Shown here: positions 54,874-64,000 of the stretch, piece by piece
How the letters are laid out: every line of letters starts with the position of its first letter
Numbering within the stretch: position 1 is the stretch's first letter
Assembly (NCBI GenBank): GCA_030844895.1
Contig: CM061233.1
Location: 61,157,468-61,221,467, forward strand
Reading direction: 5' to 3'
From: Ambrosia x helenae
Taxonomy: Eukaryota > Streptophyta > Magnoliopsida > Asterales > Asteraceae
Length of the DNA stretch: 64,000 nucleotides
Program-made: the position numbers and the translations under genes
Notes under the pieces: generated by a model
Databases searched by the model: none
What the model was told of the DNA's origin: nothing
Seen by the model: only the letters and a program-made list of their open reading frames with translations

Positions 54874-56069
54874 TGTCACACCCTCAAATTCCACGTGCGG
54901 GGTTTTACCGCGAGGCGCGTGACACACCAGGATCTCAGTCAACGATCACAATAAACATACAACAAACATGCATTCAAGATTATATTTAAAACCAAAATAT
55001 AATGCTTTGAGCTGTAAACCAGCAGCGGAAGCATTCTTGTTTACAACCAAAAGACATATCATTGTTTACAAAGACATTATTTAATATGTTTCAAAATAAT
55101 AGACGCCGTGCGTGACTCTGTGCGCCTAGTCCGATAACCGCTACCTCAGCGACCTGAGAAAACATGCCAAAAATGTCAACATATAATGCTGGTGAGTTCA
55201 CAGGTTTTCTTTTATAAAGCGTTTTCCATAAGTTGTAAAGATCATATCCGTTACTACCAGGTTATAAGAACGTTAGCTAGACGTTAAGTGTTTGTTTACT
55301 ACTGCGGTTGGGAATCCATTACTATACGTTTATAAGTTGTTAAGACTTGCCCAGCAGTTTTGACTATAACCGATGCCTCGGCGAGTCAGTAATAAGAGAC
55401 AATATGCACCCGCCCGGCCCAGCCGTCGAGTGGGGTTTGTGAGGCCCAATAGATCTATCCACATTTCCCCCGTTGTGCATCCCCGCACATTCATGGTTTC
55501 CCCCCTGGGACTTTCCGTAAAAGCCGCATAGTATATGTAAAGTAACCATAGTATAACATGACCTTTAGTAAGTAAGTAAGTAGCATGTTTCTCCCCCGTA
55601 AGTAAAACGGTAAAAGTGGGGCTGTGAAACTCACCTTGGTTTGCGTTACTTGAAAATAGTTAAATGATTATGTTATGATAGCCCCAGATAGCGGCGACCT
55701 ATCATAAGATGCGTATAAGTATCGGACTAATAACCCACAGGCTAGCTAGTCCCCGAATGTCCAGACCATGACCTTAAACGTTTGAAAACACCTTTAACTG
55801 TTAAACCGACCGTGCCCGACAAGACCCGACATCCCATTGGTGACCCGACGTCCCACGTGTTAGATAAATGCAAGACATCATGCAACATATGCAATTAAAC
55901 ACTTAGCACGCGCGACAATTCACCTAGTCTAGCATAATGTCCAATTAACGCATAAACAGGTCCGAATACGTCTTACTAAGTCATTGGGTGTATCCCGGGG
56001 TTCCTAACATGTTCCTAGGTGTCAAATCGTGTTCCGGGATGTCAAAACGCGTTCACGACAGCAGTACAT

Positions 56070-56217
56070 GCGATTAGGAAGGTTACACGCGAGTAGGCAA
56101 TAGCCTATAGGCGATTAGGGGGCCTAATCGCATGAAGCATGGGCGATTAGGGTCCTAATCGCCCCATTGTCTGCATAATCGCCTATAGCTCAGGCGATTA
56201 GGATGCCTAATCGCCTG
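56070..56217. repeat. GCGATTAGG motif cluster 1 (transcribed part of LTR)
   Basis: The 9-mer GCGATTAGG and its complement CCTAATCGC occur seven times, with two near variants, in head-to-head and tail-to-tail pairs such as GCGATTAGGGGGCCTAATCGC. They lie downstream of the minus-strand TATA box. Confidence 0.85.
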
Positions 56218-56998
56218 CTGCTGCTGTACAACGAGTTTTCGCGCGTTAAACCCTCCAAATCAGATCCGAAACATGCAACAACACCCAATATCAAACCTAA
56301 ATCATTTACCAACCCTTTTCAAGCAAAAACCCCCAACATATCACTGATCTAGCATGTTCTATGCAATTATTTCCTAAAATGGCAAAGTACTAGGTTTCTT
56401 CTACCAACCTTATCTTTCCTTAAATGGAAATAATCAGATTTCAAGCTCCACAACATGTAACTCATAAAATCTCTGATCTAACATCTTCCTAGTGTGAATT
56501 CTAACAACATTGCATCAACAATCACACCACAATCATCCTAAATCCTCAAGAACATACAAATGGGTCAAAATATGCATTTTCTTCAAAACACCATAATAAT
56601 GGCTAAGATTCTAAGACAACCTTCCTAATGGCCTCTACATAACAGAAGTACACTCATATCTTAGAAACATTCATGTTAAAATCACCAATAAGACCAACAT
56701 TTGCATATAAACTTCACATATAACAAGCATTAAGGTGTATACTTGGTTTAAGACTCTTTTGAAAGGTTTTTAAAGACACATTTGGTAAAACAAGGTCTGG
56801 AACTTTGGGGGAACTCAAAATAACAACTTTACAAAGGTTAGGGATGAAGAACACACCTTGGATTTTGCTAAAGAAAGGTGTGTAAGCTTGGGGATGGTGA
56901 TTTTTGTAGCAAAATGAGTTCCAGAGGTGTTCTAAGGTGTGTGGGCGACTTGGGAGCTGCTAGGGTTGTTCTAGAGGTGTTTGGGGAGTTAAGGGTTC

Positions 56999-57006
56999 TA
57001 TTTATA
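56999..57006 (-). promoter_or_regulatory. Gypsy-2 LTR TATA box
   Basis: Minus-strand TATAAATA in the context CACCTATAAATAGAACC. The motif cluster at 57034-57172 lies immediately upstream of it. Confidence 0.7.
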
Positions 57007-57033
57007 GGTGTTTTGACCCGGACCCTGCAGTAT

Positions 57034-57172
57034 AGGCGATTAGCAGACCTTTATACGCGATTGGGGGCCTAATCGCGTGTAACATCAGGCGATTAGGTCC
57101 CAATCGCCTATAACTTCTCCTACTCGCCCCTTGTGCATGCGATTAGGAGTCCTCCCCAGCTCCTAATCGCCT
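57034..57172. repeat. GCGATTAGG motif cluster 2 (promoter-proximal)
   Basis: At least seven copies or one-base variants of GCGATTAGG/CCTAATCGC alternate in orientation, forming several short palindromes such as GGCGATTAGGTCCCAATCGCC. The cluster is about 28 bp upstream of the minus-strand TATA box, in the U3 promoter. Confidence 0.85.
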
Positions 57173-57553
57173 ATAAGGTCTGGAAATGGGTTTTTGGCGC
57201 GTTAAACACTATTTTAACATATTAAAACACGTATTCACATACCGATAAGTCACATAATGATTCCAAACATATAATGCATGATATCCAACACGTTTACATC
57301 CGTTCACCAATTCCCGGGACTCGAGACTCGTGTGTGCGTTAGACCCGGCGATTCCACGAATCGCCGATCCTTGTACCCATAGTTATGGACCGACTCCCGA
57401 TGACCCCGCGGATCATCATAACGACTCCCGATAATTCCCCCGAATCATCGTACTGACTCGACTGACCTTGTTAAGGACGTAATATGCATGACTCGCTAAG
57501 GTAGACTTACTAGTTTAGTCAACGTTACTAACCTGAGTTTGCCGGGTGTCACA

Positions 57554-57681
57554 TCATCCCCCTGTTGAAAGAATTTTCGTCCCGAAAATTGCCCAAGGCC
57601 AAAAAGGAAGAGACGAAAGAGAAGAAAAATTTTCCGGTTGCCACATCATCCCCCTGTTGAAAGGAATCTCGACCCGAGATT
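57554..57681 (-). other. Gypsy-2 polypurine tract, duplicated
   Basis: On the plus strand CACATCATCCCCCTGTTGAAA follows the LTR edge at 57551, and a second copy lies at about 57641-57661. On the minus strand each gives the polypurine tract CAGGGGGATGA. The second copy is preceded by GGTTGC rather than the LTR end. Confidence 0.75.
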
Positions 57682-57751
57682 CATTCAGCTTCAGCAGAGA
57701 CATGTCTTGATTCGAACGCGCGCTTAGGAAATAAATGAGGATACTTAGCCT

Positions 57752-60700
57752 TCATTTGATCTTCCCGTTCCCACGTGAACTCCGGTCCACGATTAGAGTT
57801 CCAACGGACTTTAACAATGCGGATTTTACTCCGCGAAGGCTACGGATTTTATAGTCAAGAATTTCAACCGGTTCCTCCACGATGCGCAGACGATCATCCA
57901 CCTTGATCTCTTCGAGAGGAACAACCAAAGATTCATCCGCCAAACACTTCTTCAAATTAGAAACGTGGAAGACGTTATGAACATTACTGAGCTCAGCCGG
58001 CAGATCAAGCCTGTATGCTACCGGTCCAATCCGTTCCAGGATTGCGAACGGTCCCACATACCGAGGATTCAATTTGCCCCGTTTCCCAAAACGTATAACG
58101 CCCTTCCACGGAGATACCTTCAATAAAACTCTGTCGCCAACCTCAAACTCCAAAGGCTTGCGACGACGATCGGCATAGCTCTTTTGACGATCCCGAGCTG
58201 CTGCCATGCGGTTACGGATTTGTACGATCTTTTCGGAAGTCTCGTACACAAGTTCCGGGCCGGTGAGTTGACTCTCACCCACCTCGGCCCAACAAAGAGG
58301 AGACCGGCATTTCCGCCCATAAAGAGCCTCGAACGGAGCTGCCTTGATGCTAGAATGGTAACTGTTGTTGTAGGAGAATTCCACCAACGGTAAGTGACTC
58401 TCCCACCCCTTGCCAAAATCGATCACACATGCCCGAAGCATGTCTTCTAGCGTTTGGATTGTCCGCTCACTTTGACCGTCAGTTTGCGGATGATACGCTG
58501 TGCTCATGTCCAACTGAGTACCCAGAGCCTTATGTAAAGACTTCCAGAAGTTAGAGGCGAACCGAGGATCACGATCAGAAATAATAGAGACGGGCACCCC
58601 GTGCCGAGAGACCACTTCCTTGAGATATAACCGTGCCAAACGCTCGAGACCATCGATCTCTTTGATAGCGAGGAAGTGTGCAGACTTTGTCAACCTATCG
58701 ACAATTACCCAGATCATGTCGCAACCACTGGGCGATTTCGGGAGTTTGGTCACAAAGTCCATCGTAATCCGCTCCCACTTCCACTCGGGGATTTCAGGCT
58801 GTTGCAGGAGGCCGGACGGCTTTTGGTATTCGACCTTGACCTTAGCACAGGTCAAGCACTTGCTTACATACGAAGCCACGTCCGCCTTCATGTTCGGCCA
58901 CCAATAAAGTATCTTTAGGTCTTGATACATCTTATCGGAGCCAGGGTGAATAGAGTACCGGGACTTGTGAGCTTCATCAAGAACGAGCTCCCGCAAGCCC
59001 CCAAATAAAGGAACCCAAATACGTTCAGCGAAATAGTGTAACCCATCGGATCTGAGTTCAAGGTGACTATCAGCACCATGCATGGTTTCAGCTTTAAGGT
59101 TTTCCTCCTTCAAAGCTTCTTGCTGCGCCGAACGGATTCGATCAGGTAAGCCGGAATGGATAGTGAGCTGAAGAGCCCGAACACGACGAGGTTTAGCCGT
59201 TTCCTTCCTGCTCAAGGCGTCTGCGACCACATTCGCCTTGCCAGGATGGTATTTGATAGCGCACTCGTAGTCATTAAGAAGCTCGACCCAACGACGCTGT
59301 CTTATATTCAACACCTTCTGATCAAAGATATGCTGGAGGCTCTTGTGATCGGTGTAAATAGTGCATTTGGTACCGTACAAGTAATGCCTCCAAATCTTTA
59401 AAGCAAAGACCACCGCACCCAATTCCAGATCATGGGTGGGGTAGTTTTTCTCATGAACCTTAAGCTGACGAGAAGCATAGGCGATGACCTTCTCGCGCTG
59501 CATCAGTACACAACGAAGACCCCGGATAGAAGCGTCACAATATACCACAAAATCGTCCGTACCCTCAGGCAAGGACAAGATAGGAGCAGAACAGAGTTTA
59601 GCCTTTAACAACTGGAAGGCCGACTCCTGCGAATCACCCCAGTCGAACTTCCGGTCCTTCTGGGTAAGCGAGGTGAGGGGTTGAGCGATCTTCGAAAATC
59701 CCTCAATGAAACGACGGTAATAACCTGCAAGGCCTAGGAATTGCCGCACCTCTGATGGCGTCTTTGGTGCTTCCCAGTCCTTCATGGCTTCAATCTTCGC
59801 TGGGTCAACGTGAATTCCTTTCTCATTAACCACATGACCAAGGAATTGAACTTCACGCAACCAGAAGCTACACTTAGAAAACTTGGCGTACAACTGTTCC
59901 CGCCTCAGAAGTTCCAAAACAAGACGTAGGTGTTCCTGGTGGTCCACCTCGTTCTTGGAATAGACTAAAATATCATCGATGAAGACAATCACGAACTTAT
60001 CAAGATAGGGCTTACAAACACGGTTCATCAGATCCATAAAGATGGCAGGTGCGTTGGTGAGACCAAAAGGCATGACCAGGAATTCAAAATGGCCATAGCG
60101 AGTTCGAAAGGCGGTCTTCGGAATGTCAGCTTCTTGAACCCTCAACTGATGGTACCCCGACCTCAAATCGATCTTCGAATAGAAACTGGAACCCTGAAGC
60201 TGGTCAAATAAGTCATCGATGCGAGGAAGAGGATAGCGATTCTTGATGGTAACCTTATTCAACTCCCGGTAGTCGATACACATCCGCAGGCTTCCGTCCT
60301 TCTTCTTGACAAACAAAATAGGGGCTCCCCACGGGGACGAACTAGGTCGAATGAAACCCTTCTCTAACAGCTCCTGCAACTGGTTTGATAATTCCTGCAT
60401 CTCGGGAGGTGCAAGACGATAAGGGGCACGAGCAATAGGGGCCGCACCCGGAGCAAGTTCAATACCAAATTCGACCTGGCGATAAGGAGGAAGACCAGGT
60501 AAGTCTTCCGGAAATACATCGGGAAAGTCACGGACAACAGGAATATCTTCAATCTTCATCTCTTCCTCAGACGAAACCGAAACAAGTGCCAGAATGGCAG
60601 AATACCCCTTCCGAAGATACTTATAGGCTTTCATACACGAAATGATACTCAATGGGACCCCGCTCTTCTCACCGTGCACCAACAGAATTTCTCCATCAGG

Positions 60701-62369
60701 GAGAGGAAGTCGGATGACTTTATCAAAACAAACGATCTCGGCATGATACAGGGACAACCAATCCATACCCACGACAACATCGAAACTACCCAACGACACC
60801 GGCATGAGATCAATAGGGAAGGAATAACCCGACAACTCAAGGTGACACTCCCTAAGGACGTGCGTCGCCTCGACTTTCTTACCATCAGCCAATTCTATCA
60901 AGTACTTAGCCTCTAAAGGTGTAGGTACCCTATCAAGCAATTGACTAAACCCAAGAGATATGAAACTCTTATCGGCGCCAGAATCAAATAAAACCGTAGC
61001 ATAGCGATTATCGAGGAGAAACGTACCAGTAACAGTGTCGGGGTCTTGTCGAGCACCGCTCGAACCAATCACGAAGGCGCGAGCATTCCTGCCTCCGCCT
61101 CCATTGTTTCCATTGCCCGACCCATTCTTCCCGGCTTCACCCTGCTTCAGCTTGGGGCAGTCCCGCTTGTAGTGACCAAGTTCACCACAATTGTAGCACC
61201 CCTGTTTACCCTGATTTCCCTGGGAAGCAGCAACAGGAGGGGCCGGAGTAGATGTAGCAGGAGGGTTCCGGTTACCCTGAAGATTAACCCTGCAGTCATG
61301 GGCCACATGTCCGGCCTTGTTGCACCGGCGGCAATGGTTCTTGTCGCAACGACCAGTATGATGAAACCAGCATCGTTCACACTTTGGCAACCTTCCCAGA
61401 TAACCCCCTATCTTCTGTTCAGACGACGGTCCCCCAGTATCAGACTTCTTCACCTGCTGAGGCTGAGCCGAGCCCGAGCCTTTCCCCACCGTTTCCCACT
61501 TCCGCTTGTTACTATCAGAGGTCTTCACAGCAGCGCCTCGAGGAGGCAAGACCCCTTCAGTCACCTTCATGTTGGTCAGCCTGTGAGCCGACCGAACTAC
61601 TTCAGAATAAACAGTGAGATTACCCGCAACAACTAACCCAGCAATCTCCGGTACCAACCCAGCAACATAATGCTCGATCCTTCGATATTCAGGTGTGTGC
61701 AGATCGGGGCACAACACCGCCAACTCATTGTTCCTAGCAGTATAAGCTTCAATCTCGGAACCCACCATCTTATGGTTCCAGACTTCATGCTCAAGCTTCT
61801 GGATCTCATCCCTCGGGCAGTACTCATTTTTCAGCAGCTGAATGAATTCTGCCCAGGGCATGGCGTGGGCTTCTCCAATGCCCATAGTCTGGGTGGTGGA
61901 GTTCCACCAAGTCAAGGCTTGACCCTCCAGGGTCGCAGAAGCATATTTCACCCGGTCGCCCTCCAGGCAGCTGCACATCGAGAAAACAGATTCGATTTTC
62001 TCCAACCATCGGAGCAGTCCCACTGCCCCTTCAGTGCCGCTAAAATTGTGGGGCTTACAGTCCATAAACTTTTTATAGGAACACTGGGATGGAGGAGGAT
62101 TGACAGCACCACCTGGAACAGACACACAGGTGAGTATCAAGAAAAGGTAAGGTACCCCAGAACGAGGTAGAATAGATGAGAATCGACGTACCACCCATAG
62201 CATTATGAGCGGCTTGGAATGCAGCCAAAGCAATATTCACGTGCTGCTGCGTCAGATTATCCAGCTCAGCTTGGGTCATATTAATGTTCCCGCGGCCACC
62301 GCCGCCACCACGGCCGCCACCGCGACCGCCGGCACGGCCGCCCCTGCGACCTCCACGAGCTCCCGACAT
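57752..62369 (-). CDS. Gypsy-2 gag-pol polyprotein, with one gag intron
   Basis: The start MSGARGGRRGGRAGG is at 62369. Exon 1 (62369-62192) joins exon 2 (62112-57752) in frame across a 79-nt intron, giving about 1512 residues. The order is an RGG-rich N-terminus; gag (CSYKKFMDCKPHNFSGTEGA); knuckles CRRCNKAGHVAHDC and CYNCGELGHYKRDC (residues about 320-380); protease FDSGADKSF (about 436); RT with VIVFIDDILVYS; RNase H; integrase with MDFVTKLPKSPSG, ISDRDPRFAS and DGQSERTIQ; and NVHNVFHVSNLKKCL. The usual chromodomain-like tail is lost by a one-base deletion near 57835; its codons run on in another frame to a stop at 57681. Long LTRs and that tail suggest a Tekay/Del chromovirus. Otherwise there are no stops. 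Confidence 0.93.
62113..62191 (-). other. Intron in Gypsy-2 gag, 79 nt
   Basis: On the minus strand the donor GTACGT follows codons for AHNAMG plus one base. The acceptor TCTGTTCCAG precedes GTGGTGCTGTC. Removal fuses the RGG-rich exon to the gag domain in frame. Without splicing, the first frame enters a stretch that looks nothing like gag. Confidence 0.7.
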
Positions 62370-62972
62370 CTTCTGTCACAACATGAAACAAAAGATTTAG
62401 GCCTGCCCGTGGTATAACCCATTAGGAATTTCAAGAAGTTAGACCGAGCCCTGCTCGGGTCCATCCGTTCAAGCCCAAAGTCCGCCAGGGATTCCATGCA
62501 TCACAGTTTATGATCTCGTGTGCACCCGACATGATAAACTGTTCCACATGGTCCTCCAGGCGCGCTTTAAGTTTGAAGTTCAAGTCACCGAACACTAGCG
62601 CCCAATCATGATATTATCATAAGTATAAGTACAATATAATATGCATAAGAACGGGCGTGTTCATTAGGGCATAGAGGGGAGATGTCCAAATCTCTGGACA
62701 GATCTCAAGAGTACGCCGAAGCTACCCCAATGCACACTGCCGTCAAGAGAGTTCAATAGTATATCGTTCGCCATCGGATCAAAGTAAGGACGAGTCAAGG
62801 AATAGGATGATAAGAAGTAAATAGACGATGTAGCGTAGTAGATGATGACACCGACACCCCGACAAGTCATATTGTTACCCACTTGCTAAGACCCGACTAA
62901 TTGTGACCGTCTAGTGTGTGCGACTCAGTTATAGACTAGACTCTACATGCAGTCTCAGTTCACTATAACCGT
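62370..62972 (-). other. Gypsy-2 leader
   Basis: Untranslated region between PBS and gag start on the minus strand. No gene or repeat is recognised. Confidence 0.6.
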
Positions 62973-62973
62973 T

Positions 62974-62986
62974 GGCTCTGATACCA
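62974..62986 (-). other. Gypsy-2 primer-binding site (tRNA-iMet)
   Basis: Minus-strand TGGTATCAGAGCC lies three bases inside the 5' LTR. Confidence 0.95.
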
Positions 62987-62989
62987 ATC

Positions 62990-64000
62990 TGTCACACCCT
63001 CAAATTCCACGTGCGGGGTTTTACCGCGAGGCGCGTGACACACCAGGATCTCAGTCAACGATCACAATAAACATACAACAAACATGCATTCAAGATTATA
63101 TTTAAAACCAAAATATAATGCTTTGAGCTGTAAACCAGCAGCGGAAGCATTCTTGTTTACAACCAAAAGACATATCATTGTTTACAAAGACATTGTTTAA
63201 TATGTTTCAAAATAATAGACGCCGTGCGTGACTCTGTGCGCCTAGTCCGATAACCGCTACCTCAGCGACCTGAGAAAACATGCCAAAAATGTCAACATAT
63301 AATGCTGGTGAGTTCACAGGTTTTCTTTTATAAAGCGTTTTCCATAAGTTGTAAAGATCATATCCGTTACTACCAGGTTATAAGAACGTTAGCTAGACGT
63401 TAAGTGTTTGTTTACTACTGCGGTTGGGAATCCATTACTATACGTTTATAAGTTGTTAAGACTTGCCCAGCAGTTTTGACTATAACCGATGCCTCGGCGA
63501 GTCAGTAATAAGAGACAATATGCACCCGCCCGGCCCAGCCGTCGAGTGGGGTTTGTGAGGCCCAATAGATCTATCCACATTTCCCCGTTGTGCATCCCCG
63601 CACATTCATGGTTTCCCCCCTGGGACTTTCCGTAAAAGCCGCATAGTATATGTAAAGTAACCATAGTATAACATGACCTTTAGTAAGTAAGTAAGTAGCA
63701 TGTTTCTCCCCCGTAAGTAAAACGGTAAAAGTGGGGCTGTGAAACTCACCTTGGTTTGCGTTACTTGAAAATAGTTAAATGATTATGTTATGATAGCCCC
63801 AGATAGCGGCGACCTATCATAAGATGCGTATAAGTATCGGACTAATAACCCGCAGGCTAGCTAGTCCCCGAATGTCCAGACCATGACCTTTAACGTTTGA
63901 AAACACCTTTAACTGTTAAACCGACCGTGCCCGACAAGACCCGACATCCCATTGGTGACCCGACGTCCCACGTGTTAGATAAATGCAAGACATCATGCAA
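62990..64000 (-). repeat. Gypsy-2 5' LTR, partial (runs off the window)
   Basis: It matches 54874-55886 almost base for base. Differences seen are A/G in ACATTATTTAA versus ACATTGTTTAA, one C in a C-run, A/G near 63852 and A/T near 63891. The promoter half lies beyond 64000. Confidence 0.95.

Larger units (their letters stand above)
54874..57553 (-). repeat. Gypsy-2 3' LTR, 2680 bp
   Basis: Plus-strand ends are TGTCACACCCTC and GCCGGGTGTCACA. It contains two clusters of a palindromic GCGATTAGG motif, a minus-strand TATA box at 56999-57006, and no gene. The first kilobase matches 62990-64000 almost exactly. Confidence 0.93.
54874..64000 (-). mobile_element. Gypsy-2: young Ty3/gypsy (chromovirus-like) element, minus strand
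   Basis: The left (3') LTR is 54874-57553, followed on the minus-strand map by the polypurine tract, a gag-pol frame, leader, PBS and the right (5') LTR, which starts at 62990 and leaves the window. In about 1 kb shared by both LTRs I count about four differences, so insertion is recent. The target duplication cannot be checked, because the right end is outside. Confidence 0.93.

Noticed and set aside
61046..62170. Plus-strand open frames opposite Gypsy-2 gag
   Set aside because: They are shadows of the minus-strand gag codons, with Ser/Arg/Pro-rich complement sequence and no motif.

Overview
This is a repeat-rich stretch of a flowering-plant nuclear genome. The initiator-Met tRNA primer-binding sites, GT-AG introns, AT-rich spacers, plant B3 and cysteine-synthase genes, and the types of Copia, gypsy and Helitron present all fit a eudicot. 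The retroelement protein families look most like those expanded in Asteraceae; that assignment is recalled family resemblance, not a search. There is no prokaryotic feature.

Layout. 1-1570 is the 3' part of a long gypsy LTR. 1571-4126 is AT-rich DNA with an old Helitron helicase tail (Helitron end at 3743) and a Tourist-like MITE. 4289-22235 is a seven-exon B3-domain gene whose third exon is split by a 15.2-kb full-length Sirevirus-like Copia element (5876-21075, TSD AAGAA, LTRs differing at 2 of 513 positions). 23496-31126 holds an RPA-like relic and a Rep-helicase gene ending at a canonical Helitron 3' terminus. The Helitron may begin as far left as 4127, which would place the B3 gene inside it. 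31127-36838 is a graveyard of MITEs, a solo LTR and a Copia RT scrap. 36839-38878 (minus strand) is a complete ten-exon cysteine-synthase-like gene, the one apparently intact host gene. 39243-42035 carries further MITEs, a hAT nested in a foldback element, and a minus-strand Helitron end.

From 42036 to the right edge is a three-deep nest. Gypsy-1 (plus strand, old, pol with 11 stops) is interrupted in its 3' LTR at 50139 by Gypsy-3 (minus, gag only). Gypsy-3 is interrupted in its leader at 54874 by Gypsy-2 (minus, young, nearly intact gag-pol, right LTR running out of the window).

Most notable: the young Copia insertion into an otherwise open B3 gene; the Copia's two extra ORFs after pol and its arrays of a short CGAA-centred motif that precede both gag and the extra ORF, each time followed by a splice-acceptor-like site; palindromic GCGATTAGG clusters in the Gypsy-2 LTR, one just upstream of the TATA box; and a 79-nt intron inside Gypsy-2 gag. 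Several breaks in young elements are single-base deletions, so assembly error must be kept in mind.
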